DNA of 50,237 nucleotides from Akkermansia muciniphila (GTDB lineage Bacteria; Verrucomicrobiota; Verrucomicrobiia; Verrucomicrobiales; V1-33): NCBI GenBank assembly GCA_945900785.1, contig CAMDJM010000031.1, positions 1 to 50,237 of the forward strand, read 5' to 3'. Shown piece by piece: positions 42,101 to 50,237 of this stretch (position 1 is its first letter; each line of letters starts with the position of its first letter). The notes under the pieces were generated by a model. It saw only the letters and a program-made list of their open reading frames with translations, ran no database searches and was not told where the DNA came from. The position numbers and the translations under genes were made by a program.

Positions 42101-45100
42101 ATTGGCATCCGTGCCCACCGCCACGTCTCCGGTGTCGCTGAAGTTCAGCGGCGGGTTGGTGTAGGAGAACGATATGTCATCCACCTTGGCCATGGCCGTC
42201 ACCGTGGTGCCGGCGGCGTTCAGGGTGATTTGATAAATGTCATCGGAGCTGGGGGCGATGAAGAACAGGTTGTCATCCCAGAGAAACAGGTTGTTGGGAC
42301 GGGTGGCCGGGATGTTGGTCCATGCGCCGGAGCCGAGGGTAGCGAGGATGCTGTGGGTATCCTGGGCGATGTGATAGCTGCCGAGACGCCAGTTGCTGGC
42401 GGTGTTTTCCAGATAATACAGCCGGCCCCGGGAGGGCGAGCGGGCGATGGAGTTGAGAATAAAGGGCGCGCTGCTGGTGACGGTGCTGGTGGCTCCGGTG
42501 CCCGGGTTGAATTTGTAGATGCTGGTATTGCCCCCACCCACGGCATAACACTCCGGCAGGTAAGGCGCGGGCACAGTGATCCCGCCGATGTCCCGGATGC
42601 TGAGGGAGGGAGCAGTGGCGGTGCCGGCGGAACGCACCCCGGTCAGGGGATGAATGTTTTCCACCACGGTGGGCGTGGTGATATTAGTGCCGCGTGGGGT
42701 GGTGCTGGGAAATACGACCAATGAAGTCAGACGGGTGGTGCCGGTGGCGAGGGTCCAGTTCCGCGGGGAATACAGGCTGACATTACCCAGCAGATCCCCA
42801 TCCTCACGGCTGAAGTAGAGGGTGCCGGAAGGGTTGACGGCGAGGGCACCCACCGTGCCCATGTCGACGTTGTTGCCGGAAAGATCCATCACCTTGCCCA
42901 GCTCCGGGGTGCCGCTGGTGAAGCGGATGCGCACGAGGTCGTCCAGCGCCGGCACACAATACAAATCGCCATACAGGAACAGCAGGTTCTTCGGCGTAGC
43001 CGTCAGGGTATAACCAGCCGCCCCGGCGATGTTGCCGGTCAGACTGTGCGCCTGGGTGGAGGGGTTGTATTGATAGAGCCGGATGGTGGAGGCATTGCCG
43101 CCCACTTCCGTGTAATACACGATTTTGCGGACCGGATCATAGGCCACGCTTTCCGGTGGCACCGGGCAACTGGCCGTGGCCGGCTTCATCTCGCCGGTGG
43201 TCACGTTCATGGTGTAAAGGGAACTCTTGCCGGTGACGGCGGCATAATAGGTGCCTCCGCTGTTGACCACGCTGACGCGGGCCTGGGCGGAAGCGGCATC
43301 CGCGATGGTGCGGGAAGGGCTGGTGGCCACGCTGCTGCCCAGGGCTCCGCTGGCCGCACTGATGGTGCGCAGGGTCTTTGGCGCGGCGGTGGTGGTGCCG
43401 TTGAAGGAAGTGCCGCCCAGGGTGAACAGGGAGGCGCAGGCCAGGCTGACATCCGTGGACAGGGTGACAAATCCCGTCAGGCTCTTCAGGTCAAAGCGGG
43501 CAAAACAGGTGTCCGTGGAAAGATAGAGCAAACCGGCGCTGTCCACCGCGAGATCCCCCACGGTGCCGATGGCGGCGTTGCCATTGAGATCCGCTTCCTT
43601 CCAGGCATCCCCCACCGTGCCGGTGGCGGTGAGGTCCACCCGGACAAGGTCATCCGTGCCCGGAGTCACGTAATATAGCGCCCCGTTGAACCAGGTCAGG
43701 TTGGCCGGAGCCGCTGCGGGAACATACGTCAGGGTGCCGGCGTTGAGCGCGGTCAGCCCGCTGTGGGTATTGGCCGTGATGTTGTAGAGGCCCAACTCAT
43801 AGCTGCCGGCCCGGGTGTAATAAAGGAACTGCTGTTCGCCATCCAGCGCCACCGCGCCGATGGGCCAGGGGGCAGAAGCCGTCAGGATGCTGTTTTCCCC
43901 CGTGGCCGGATCGAGGAGATAAAGGCGCGGGGTCAGACCATCCACCGTGTAGTAGTTGGAACTGACTGGAGCCGGCGCGCTGTCATTCAGCCCGCTGATA
44001 TCACTGAACTCCAGGGCTGGCTGGAACGTGGCCTTGGCCGTGGTCAGGCCCGTCCCGGGATTGATCATGACCAGCCTGGTGCGGTCCGCCGCCGTGTTAT
44101 TGAGCACCCCGTGCATCTCGCCCGCCGCATTGAAGGTGAGGGCAAGGAAGTTCGCCGGAGCCGCCTGGGTGACAGGCGAATATCCGCCCAGATTCGCCAG
44201 ATCGTAATTGGACAGGCGGTCCGTATCGGAATTGGCAAAATAACACCCCCCATCCGGGCCGATCGCCATGCCATCCAGGGTGCCGGTGCTGGCATTGCCA
44301 TTGAGATCCGCCACCTTGACGCGCGTCGCGATGGTATTGCCACTCAGGGTAATGCGCACCAGATCATCCGTGCCCGGCACGGGATAGAAGAGCGACCCAT
44401 TGAACCAAGCCATGGCCCGCGGCGGGGTGGAGGCTGGATAGGCAATCCCAGTTGCATACATGCCGCTGAAATTGATCAGGCTGCCGTCCGACGGGTTGTA
44501 TTGATACAGCTGGAAATCCGTATCCGTTCCCAGCAGGATTTTTCCGGTGCCCGGCTGATACGCGATGGCTCCGGGCGTAAAGCCCAGGCCGGTGCGCACT
44601 GGATAGTTGCGCCCCGTTTCCAGATCCACGCGGTAAAGCGTCTGGCGGCCGGGCGAGATGGCAAAGTGCGTGGCCGGCAGGTTGAAGGGTATATCACTGA
44701 CCGGGCTGCCAAAGTCATCGAACGAACGCGCCGGGTTGAACACCAGCGGGCTGGAACCTGCGCCCGTGGCCGGGTTCACCGTGTAAAGCTTGTCAGGCTC
44801 CGTGCTGCGCACCCCCAGCAGCGTGCCGGAAGGATTGGTCAGGAGACCACTCCACACCCAGGCCGGCGTGCCTGCGGCCACCGTGATGGGAGACAGGCTG
44901 CGCACATCAAAGACCGCCCAGGCATTGCTGGCCGAAACATAAAGCAAGCCGCCCGGCGTCACCGCAATGTCCCCGATGGTCTGGAAACTGGCCGCATCCC
45001 CCGTGATGTCGGCAAACTTGTATTGGTCCATGATCGTCCCATCCGGATTGAAGTCGATCCGGATCAGATCATCCGTCTGATTCGGAATATAAAACAGACT

Positions 45101-46981
45101 CCCATTGTAAGCCGTCAGGTTCGACGGGCGGCTGGGGGCCGCATAACTCCAACTGGCGGAAGTCAGGCTCCCCAGATGGGTATGCACACTGGTGCTCACC
45201 CCATAACTGGCCAGACGCCAATTATTGTCCGCCTGCTCCACATAATACACCCGCGCCGCCGGCGTGCTCAGATAGGCCACGCCCGCCGGGGCAAAGAGAC
45301 AGCCATTGCTCAGCACAATACTGCGCCCCGTAGACGGGTCAAATTGATAGAGATTGCTTTCCGCTGAAGTGCTCGCGTAGAAATTACCCGCCGACGGCTG
45401 GCTCACCCCCGTCGTCCCCGCCGGTCCCGGAATGAACCACGTCTTATACTCCACCGGCGGATAGAGCCGGGCAGAATATTGCGTCAGCAGCGCCGTTGGC
45501 GTCACCGGCGCACTGTAAGCCACCGCATCCCCTGCCGCAGGATCCCCCGTCCCATTATGCCCCGGATCATTGCCCGAAGAAGTATAAAAAATCCGCGTGC
45601 CAGCCGGCTGCCCGCTCAGGCTCACCGGAGCCATCGACACCGTCGTCCCATCATACACCACCCCCACCGACGTCAGCGTCGTCTTCTCGATCCCCAGACT
45701 CTTCACCGCCTCCGGCGAATTTTGGAAAAGATCCGCATTTTTCGAAACCGCCACCGCCCGCACCTGACTCGTCCCCGTCGCCAGAAAACCTGCCAGACCC
45801 AGCGGCAGCGCCACCGCCGGCGGAGCCCCCCCAAATGCCGGTGCCTCACTGCGTGTGGAGGACACCGCCGGATCCGAGCCATCCATCGTCCAATACAGCT
45901 GGAAATTCGTGCCATTGAAATACTGCGCCCCAATCCCCGTGGGCCCCGTCACCGTCAACCCCCCCGGAGCCGCCGCCGCCACCGCACCACTCGCCAGCGA
46001 CCCGCCCAGCTCCCCATAGTTATACGCATTCTTCGCAAAAGTCAGCGACAGCGACAGCACCTCCGGCACACTCGTGTAACGGTTCGCCTGGTCTGCACTG
46101 TCCACATAATTATCCGGATCCAATGTCACCGTCTTCGCCGTCACCACCTGCCCCGGATCCACCTGGATCGCCCCCGTATAACGCAACCAACTCCCCGCCG
46201 ATGCCGGATCCACATATAAAACATACGCATTTTCCTCCGTCACCCCCGCCGGCAAACTCAATGTCACCGTCATCGGAAATTCGCTCAACGCATACGCCCC
46301 AGACGTCAGACTGAAATCCGGCGGATCCAGCGTAATCAACTGCTTGTCACTCGAAGACGGCGTCGCCGACGTCCCCCCCTGCGTCACCACCTGCGTCACC
46401 GGCCCCGTCGATGACCCCGACGTCGACGCCGTGTAGTCCCACACCCAGTTATCACGCTCCGCAAGGTCGAAGGTGGTCCGGCGGTCATCCTTGCCCGCAG
46501 GCGTGATACTCCCATCGGGATTCGTTACCGCAGCGGAAACCGCAGCCACGTCACCCAAAACGAAGGCCTTGATCCCTGGATTACCGCCGCTCGTGCGGAT
46601 TTCAAATTGTTTTGAGGCATCATTCCAAACCGCACGCCGACTGGAAGTTGCCGCCTCGGCTGCCGTCTGCCGGGTAATGGTCAGGCGTGGATCCACCACG
46701 CTGCCCCGGAGACCGGATACTTTCTTTGTGTTGGCCGCCACCTTGCGCAGTTGGGCCAGCACCTGCTCTTCGGTGTATCCACCGGCGATCACTCCACCAC
46801 TGGTTTCATAGAGGCGCACCGCGCGGTTCAGCATCGCCACATCGCTATCCAATTTAGCTTCATAAGAGGCTGTCCTCATGTTTACGGCCACCAGATACGC
46901 TCCCGCCGCAAGCACGCCGATAGTGACAATAACAACAAGGATCTCAATCAGGGAAAATCCATTTTTGGGTCGGGCATTCAT
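36175..46981 (-). pseudogene. Giant prepilin-like propeller protein, interrupted by two frameshifts
   Basis: One gene of about 3,600 codons now split into three frames: 46981-42038, about 42060-40155 and about 40420-36175. The N-terminus NARPKNGFSLIEILVVIVTI has the G|FSLIE prepilin methylation/cleavage motif (Glu at +5). Next comes a CHB_HEX_C-like segment (YWTMDGSDPAVSSTRSEAP), then about nine propeller modules of roughly 250 residues (NLTWFNGALYYVTPGTDDLV, LAVDSAGLLYLS), a choice-of-anchor-A-like domain (VTGGNFNITAIDSAVMG) and delta-60 repeats (DGKILVGGEFSHVNGTACRN, ARLNADGTTDTTFLP). Near 42060, GYFRMF should read GYFPDVF; near 40418, GNTRMP should continue as PDALLHVASSGLFYSG. Each needs one extra C. 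The body is otherwise intact, so these could be recent mutations or assembly errors. Confidence 0.75.
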
Positions 46982-47241
46982 ATTTTGGCTTACCCAAATT
47001 TAGCACGTTGAATTATAATTACCATTATTTATTATGACTTTCATACTGATGGGAAGATTTAAAATTTGATAGGATGTCCATGCCAAGGCCTGGTATCACT
47101 CCCTGCCGCATCAGCATTGCGAACATTTTCCCCTATGAGTCCGGATGACGCGAAAAGTAGCCTCTGCCCATGCGAGGGCAGGCATAACGGATACCCCCTC
47201 CCTTGCACGGCACACCTTTTGCCACTAAGAATTTCACCTCC

Positions 47242-48849
47242 ATGCTCAATCTCCGCAATCTCACCAAAACTTTCAACGCCCGCACCCTCTTTCAAGGCGC
47301 GGACATGACGATTAACTACGGCGAACGCGTTGCTCTCGTCGGACCTAACGGAGCCGGCAAGTCCACCCTCTTTTCCCTCATCCTCAAAACCGACACCGCC
47401 GACATTGGCACCGTGGAACGCGATGAATGGACCACTCTCGGCTACCTCCCCCAGGAAGGTGAGGCCCATGGTGACGAGACCGCCCTCGATATCGCCTGCG
47501 GCCGCGGCCACCAGCTCGCCGAACTCGAAAAATTCCTCCGGTCCCATGAAGAAGCCGGCACCGTGAATGAGCCGGAATACTATGAAGCCCAGACGAAGCA
47601 TGACGCCCTGAACCACCCCGAAGTCGAAGCCAAAGCCAAAAAAATGCTGCGCGGTCTTGGATACCAGGAGGAAAATTGGTTGCGACCCGCGACGGAACTC
47701 TCCGGCGGCTGGGTGATGCGCGCCCACCTCGCCCATCTCCTCGTCCTCGAGCCGGATTTGCTATTACTGGATGAGCCCACGAACCACCTCGACCTGATGT
47801 CGCTCCTCTGGTTCCGCCAGTATTTAAAGACCTACACCGGTGCCATCCTCATCATTTCCCACGACCGCGACTTCATGGACGAAATCGTCCAGACGGTCTA
47901 CGAGATTGATCAAAGCAAACTCCTCCGCTGGACGGGCAACTACTCCTCCTACCTGACGCAAAAGGAAGCCGCCTATGAGCGCGCTGTCCAGGCCTACCGC
48001 CTCCAGCAAAAGGAAATCGAAGGCCTCGAAGAATTCATCGACCGCTTCCGCAACGTCGCCTCCAAAGCCTCCCAGGCCCAGAGCCGGCAAAAAGTCCTCG
48101 ATAAAATCGTCCGTCTGCCCAAGCCCACCACCCCACGCAAAATCTTCCGCTTCAACTTCCCCCAACCCCAACGCAGCGGCCAGCGCACCATCATCCTCGA
48201 AGGCATTCACCAGGCCTATGGCACCCGGAAAATCTACACCGGCCTCAACCTCGAAGTCGAACGCGGCGAGCGCACCGTCCTCATCGGCCCCAACGGTGCC
48301 GGGAAATCCACCCTCATCAAAATCATCGCCGGCGAAATCCCTTTCCAGGCCGGACAACGCAAACTCGGCACCAACCTCAAGCTCGGCTACTTCAGCCAAC
48401 ACCGCAGCGCCACCCTGGAGCCGGAACTCACCGTCCTCGACGAAGTCATGCGCACCTGCCCTACCCTGCGCGAGGACGACGCCCGCGCCATCCTCGGCAG
48501 CTTTCTCTTCCGCAAGGAAGACGTCTACAAGCGCTGCAAAGTCCTTTCCGGCGGCGAAAAAAGCCGCCTCAACCTCGTCAAATTCCTCGTCGATCCGCCG
48601 AACCTCCTCCTCATGGACGAGCCGACCACCCACCTCGACATCTCCAGCATCGAAGGCCTCACCCAGGCCCTGGAACGCTACGAAGGCACCCTCGTCTTCA
48701 TCAGCCACGACGTCCACTTCATCCGCTCCCTCGCCACCAAAGTCCTCCACATCAACAACGGCAAAGTCACCCCCTACGCCGGCGGCTACGACTACTACCT
48801 CGAAAAATCCGGCCAGGAAAACGCCCGCGCCGCGATTGTTTCGCAGTAA
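47242..48849 (+). CDS. ABC-F family ATPase
   Basis: 535 residues from ATG 47242. The frame is open from 47203, but LNLRNLTKTFNARTLFQGAD is the usual start. There are two ATP-binding domains and no membrane segment. Walker A is GPNGAGKST at 34-42 and again near 349, signatures are ELSGGWVMRAHLAHLL and LSGGEKSRLNLVKFLV, and Walker B is LLLLDEPTNHLD and LLLMDEPTTHLD. A basic helical linker of about 80 residues (QQKEIEGLEEFIDRFRNVAS) joins the domains. ABC-F proteins act at the ribosomal E site to relieve stalling or protect from antibiotics. Subfamily (Uup/YdiF/EttA-like) cannot be fixed by eye. It stands alone, divergent from the giant pilin-like gene. Confidence 0.93.
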   Translation: MLNLRNLTKTFNARTLFQGADMTINYGERVALVGPNGAGKSTLFSLILKTDTADIGTVERDEWTTLGYLPQEGEAHGDETALDIACGRGHQLAELEKFLRSHEEAGTVNEPEYYEAQTKHDALNHPEVEAKAKKMLRGLGYQEENWLRPATELSGGWVMRAHLAHLLVLEPDLLLLDEPTNHLDLMSLLWFRQYLKTYTGAILIISHDRDFMDEIVQTVYEIDQSKLLRWTGNYSSYLTQKEAAYERAVQAYRLQQKEIEGLEEFIDRFRNVASKASQAQSRQKVLDKIVRLPKPTTPRKIFRFNFPQPQRSGQRTIILEGIHQAYGTRKIYTGLNLEVERGERTVLIGPNGAGKSTLIKIIAGEIPFQAGQRKLGTNLKLGYFSQHRSATLEPELTVLDEVMRTCPTLREDDARAILGSFLFRKEDVYKRCKVLSGGEKSRLNLVKFLVDPPNLLLMDEPTTHLDISSIEGLTQALERYEGTLVFISHDVHFIRSLATKVLHINNGKVTPYAGGYDYYLEKSGQENARAAIVSQ

Positions 48850-48879
48850 TCCAAGGAAATTTCCCCAGATCCTGTAGAA

Positions 48880-48983
48880 TGCGCTGCCACGATTGGACCT
48901 TGTCCAGAAGCCCGCTCCAACAACGCCTTATCCTCCGGAGAAATCCGGGCGACAAGACGACTGGTGCGATGGCGGAATAGCAT
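48880..48983 (-). pseudogene. Start fragment of a DUF1778 (TacA-like) antitoxin
   Basis: The minus strand begins LFRHRTSRLVARISPEDKAL then LERASGQG. The RL.ARISPEDKALLERA core is the N-terminal ribbon-helix-helix strand of DUF1778 antitoxins. After residue about 27 the sequence stops resembling the family and runs into the ABC-F 3' end. No acetyltransferase toxin is nearby. It is a small relic between the ABC-F and formate dehydrogenase genes. Confidence 0.4.
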
Positions 48984-48988
48984 GGCTG

Positions 48989-50237
48989 TCAGTTCTCAAG
49001 GGAGACCGGGACCTGGCAGGAGGCGTGGATTGGGCCGGTGATTTTTTCGACGTCCACGGCAATGACTTTGTATTCGGGGCACATGGTGTCCTCGTCGTGC
49101 TCGCTGCTGGTGACGATGTTGACCAGCACTTCCGGGAAGTGGAAGGTGCAGTAGAGGATGCCGGGCTGCACTTCGCTGCTGAGGCGGGCTTTGAGAGGGA
49201 TGCCGCCGCGGGGGGAAAAGAGGCGCACGGGGTCGCCGTCGGCGATGCCTTTTTTGGCGGCATCGTCAGGGTGAATGGCCAGGGTGTCCTCCGTCACGAT
49301 GTCCACATTGCCGGTGCGGCGGGTCATGGTGCCGCAGTTGTAATGCTCGAGGAGACGCCCTGTGGTGAGGATGAAGGGATATTCGCTGCCGTGTTTTTCC
49401 AGTTCCTTGGATTCCTGGAAGTTGAAGAAGTGGAATTTTCCGAGGCCGCGCTTGAAGCTATCAAGGTGCAGGCGGGCGGTGCCGATGTTGCCCGGGGCAA
49501 TGGGCCACTGCTGGCCCTGATCCGTTAACCCTTCCCAAGTGGCTCCCTTGAAGAAGGGCACGATTTGCGCGATTTCCGCCAGGATGCCATCTGCCGTGTA
49601 GGGGGCCTGGTCACAGCCCATGCGCTGCATGATGTCAGCGATGATCACGCCGTCCGGCTTGGTGCCGGGCAAGGGTTCGATCACGGCATTGACCCGCTGC
49701 ACGCGGCGCTCCCCATTGGTGAAGGTGCCGCTCTTTTCCAGGAAGGAGGAGGCGGGCAGGACGACGTCCGCGAATTCAGCGGTGGGAGTCATGAACAGCT
49801 CCTGGACGACGAGGAAATCGAGGGCGTTGAGGGCGGCTTTGACGTGCTCGGTGTTCGGGTCGGTCTGGGCGACGTCTTCGCCCATGATCCACATGGCTTT
49901 CAATTTGCCGTTCAGCGCGGATTCATACATTTGCGGGATTTTCCAGCCGATTTCGTTGGAAAGGTGCACGCCGTAAAACTCCTCGTAGATCTGATGGGAG
50001 GCGGGATCATTCACCTGAAGATAGCCCGCGCCCTGGTGGGGCTGGCAACCCATGTCGGCGGCACCCTGGACATTGTTTTGGCCGCGCAGGGGATTCACCC
50101 CGACGCCGGGGCGGCCGATATTGCCAGTCATCATGGCCAAATCGGCGATGGTCATCACGGTCTTGGAACCGTGGCTGTGTTCGGTGACACCAAGGCCGTG
50201 GAAGGCCATGGCAGCATCCGCGCTGGCGTATTCGAGG
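48989..50237 (-). CDS. Formate dehydrogenase-type molybdopterin oxidoreductase, C-terminal part
   Basis: At least 416 residues; the 5' end lies outside the window (frame open to 50237, LEYASADAAMAFHGLG at the edge). GVTEHSHGSKTVMTIADLAM, TGNIGRPGVGVNPLRGQNNV and QGAADMGCQPHQGAGY are the molybdopterin-binding blocks of formate dehydrogenase alpha subunits (FdhF/FdsA type). FADVVLPASSFLEKSGTFTN followed by GERRVQR and the C-terminal TTGRLLEHYNCGTMTRRTG belong to the same family. It would oxidise formate to CO2, usually with an NADH or membrane partner. The [4Fe-4S]/Cys-or-Sec catalytic region and accessory subunits are not visible here. It ends close to a decayed antitoxin fragment, convergent with the ABC-F gene. 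Confidence 0.9.
   Translation of the reverse strand, partial: LEYASADAAMAFHGLGVTEHSHGSKTVMTIADLAMMTGNIGRPGVGVNPLRGQNNVQGAADMGCQPHQGAGYLQVNDPASHQIYEEFYGVHLSNEIGWKIPQMYESALNGKLKAMWIMGEDVAQTDPNTEHVKAALNALDFLVVQELFMTPTAEFADVVLPASSFLEKSGTFTNGERRVQRVNAVIEPLPGTKPDGVIIADIMQRMGCDQAPYTADGILAEIAQIVPFFKGATWEGLTDQGQQWPIAPGNIGTARLHLDSFKRGLGKFHFFNFQESKELEKHGSEYPFILTTGRLLEHYNCGTMTRRTGNVDIVTEDTLAIHPDDAAKKGIADGDPVRLFSPRGGIPLKARLSSEVQPGILYCTFHFPEVLVNIVTSSEHDEDTMCPEYKVIAVDVEKITGPIHASCQVPVSLEN

Noticed and set aside
40479-45367. Long plus-strand ORFs opposite the giant propeller gene
   Set aside because: Their repetitive, Arg/Gly/Asp-rich text mirrors the repeats of the minus-strand gene. No family signal.

Overview
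The window reads as a chromosomal piece of a Verrucomicrobiota bacterium, probably Verrucomicrobiales-like. This rests on gene content and style: secreted proteins with GloVer-type repeats, a PEP-CTERM sorting tail, a dockerin, a sulfatase, a giant prepilin/propeller protein, DUF6580, the C-terminal 'DPDGDGLTNLAEYA' module in two unrelated secreted proteins, high GC, and mostly absent Shine-Dalgarno sequences. No rRNA, tRNA or CRISPR array was seen.

Layout. 1-8.0 kb: a truncated minus-strand gene with an N-terminal membrane anchor, then five plus-strand genes for exported repeat proteins: a GloVer propeller, two paralogous aspartate-rich DxDGDG-repeat proteins (one carrying a 45-bp minisatellite), a PPC-like protein and a helical WA-DP solenoid. 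8.0-14.0 kb: DUF2461, a secreted YWTD-like propeller, a HipA-like kinase with its own HTH and a repeated operator-like motif upstream, a Cys-based phosphatase, and several decayed gene pieces (IorA [2Fe-2S] subunit, FG-GAP protein, VOC/glyoxalase, an unknown membrane protein). 14.1-16.6 kb: folE2, rpsR, rpmG and a dksA-like gene. All products look zinc-independent or zinc-finger-altered. The dksA operon promoter lies in one arm of an intergenic inverted-repeat element. 16.8-19.3 kb: two homologous single-helix mini-proteins, YefM-YoeB and Phd-VapC toxin-antitoxin pairs, and a wrecked ADP-ribosyltransferase-like toxin domain. 19.4-23.9 kb: a dockerin-bearing phosphodiesterase with a glycerophosphodiesterase domain nested in an alkaline-phosphatase-superfamily fold, followed by a small PEP-CTERM protein that looks cohesin-like. 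24.3-28.7 kb: a compact urate catabolism cluster, with uricase diverging from an overlapping operon for OHCU decarboxylase, HIU hydrolase, allantoate amidohydrolase and allantoinase. 28.7-36.0 kb: sulfatase, a small membrane protein, DAHP synthase, PDH E1-alpha with a strong terminator, DUF6580, an NAD-dependent sugar epimerase, a DUF6714-like protein and an orphan ribbon-helix-helix antitoxin. 36.2-47.0 kb: one about 10.8-kb gene for a pilin-like N-terminus, many propeller modules, delta-60 repeats and a choice-of-anchor-A-like domain, broken by two single-base frameshifts. 47.2-50.2 kb: an ABC-F ATPase and the C-terminal part of a molybdopterin formate dehydrogenase running off the window.

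How the genes work together. The urate genes cover urate to ureidoglycolate and would release nitrogen from purines. The exported proteins suggest cell-surface attachment and polymer or phosphodiester scavenging, and the PEP-CTERM/dockerin pair could be an anchored enzyme complex (inference). The 16.8-19.3 kb stretch behaves as an accessory hotspot with toxin-antitoxin modules and debris. All calls come from reading the sequence. Family names rest on remembered motifs, not on searches.
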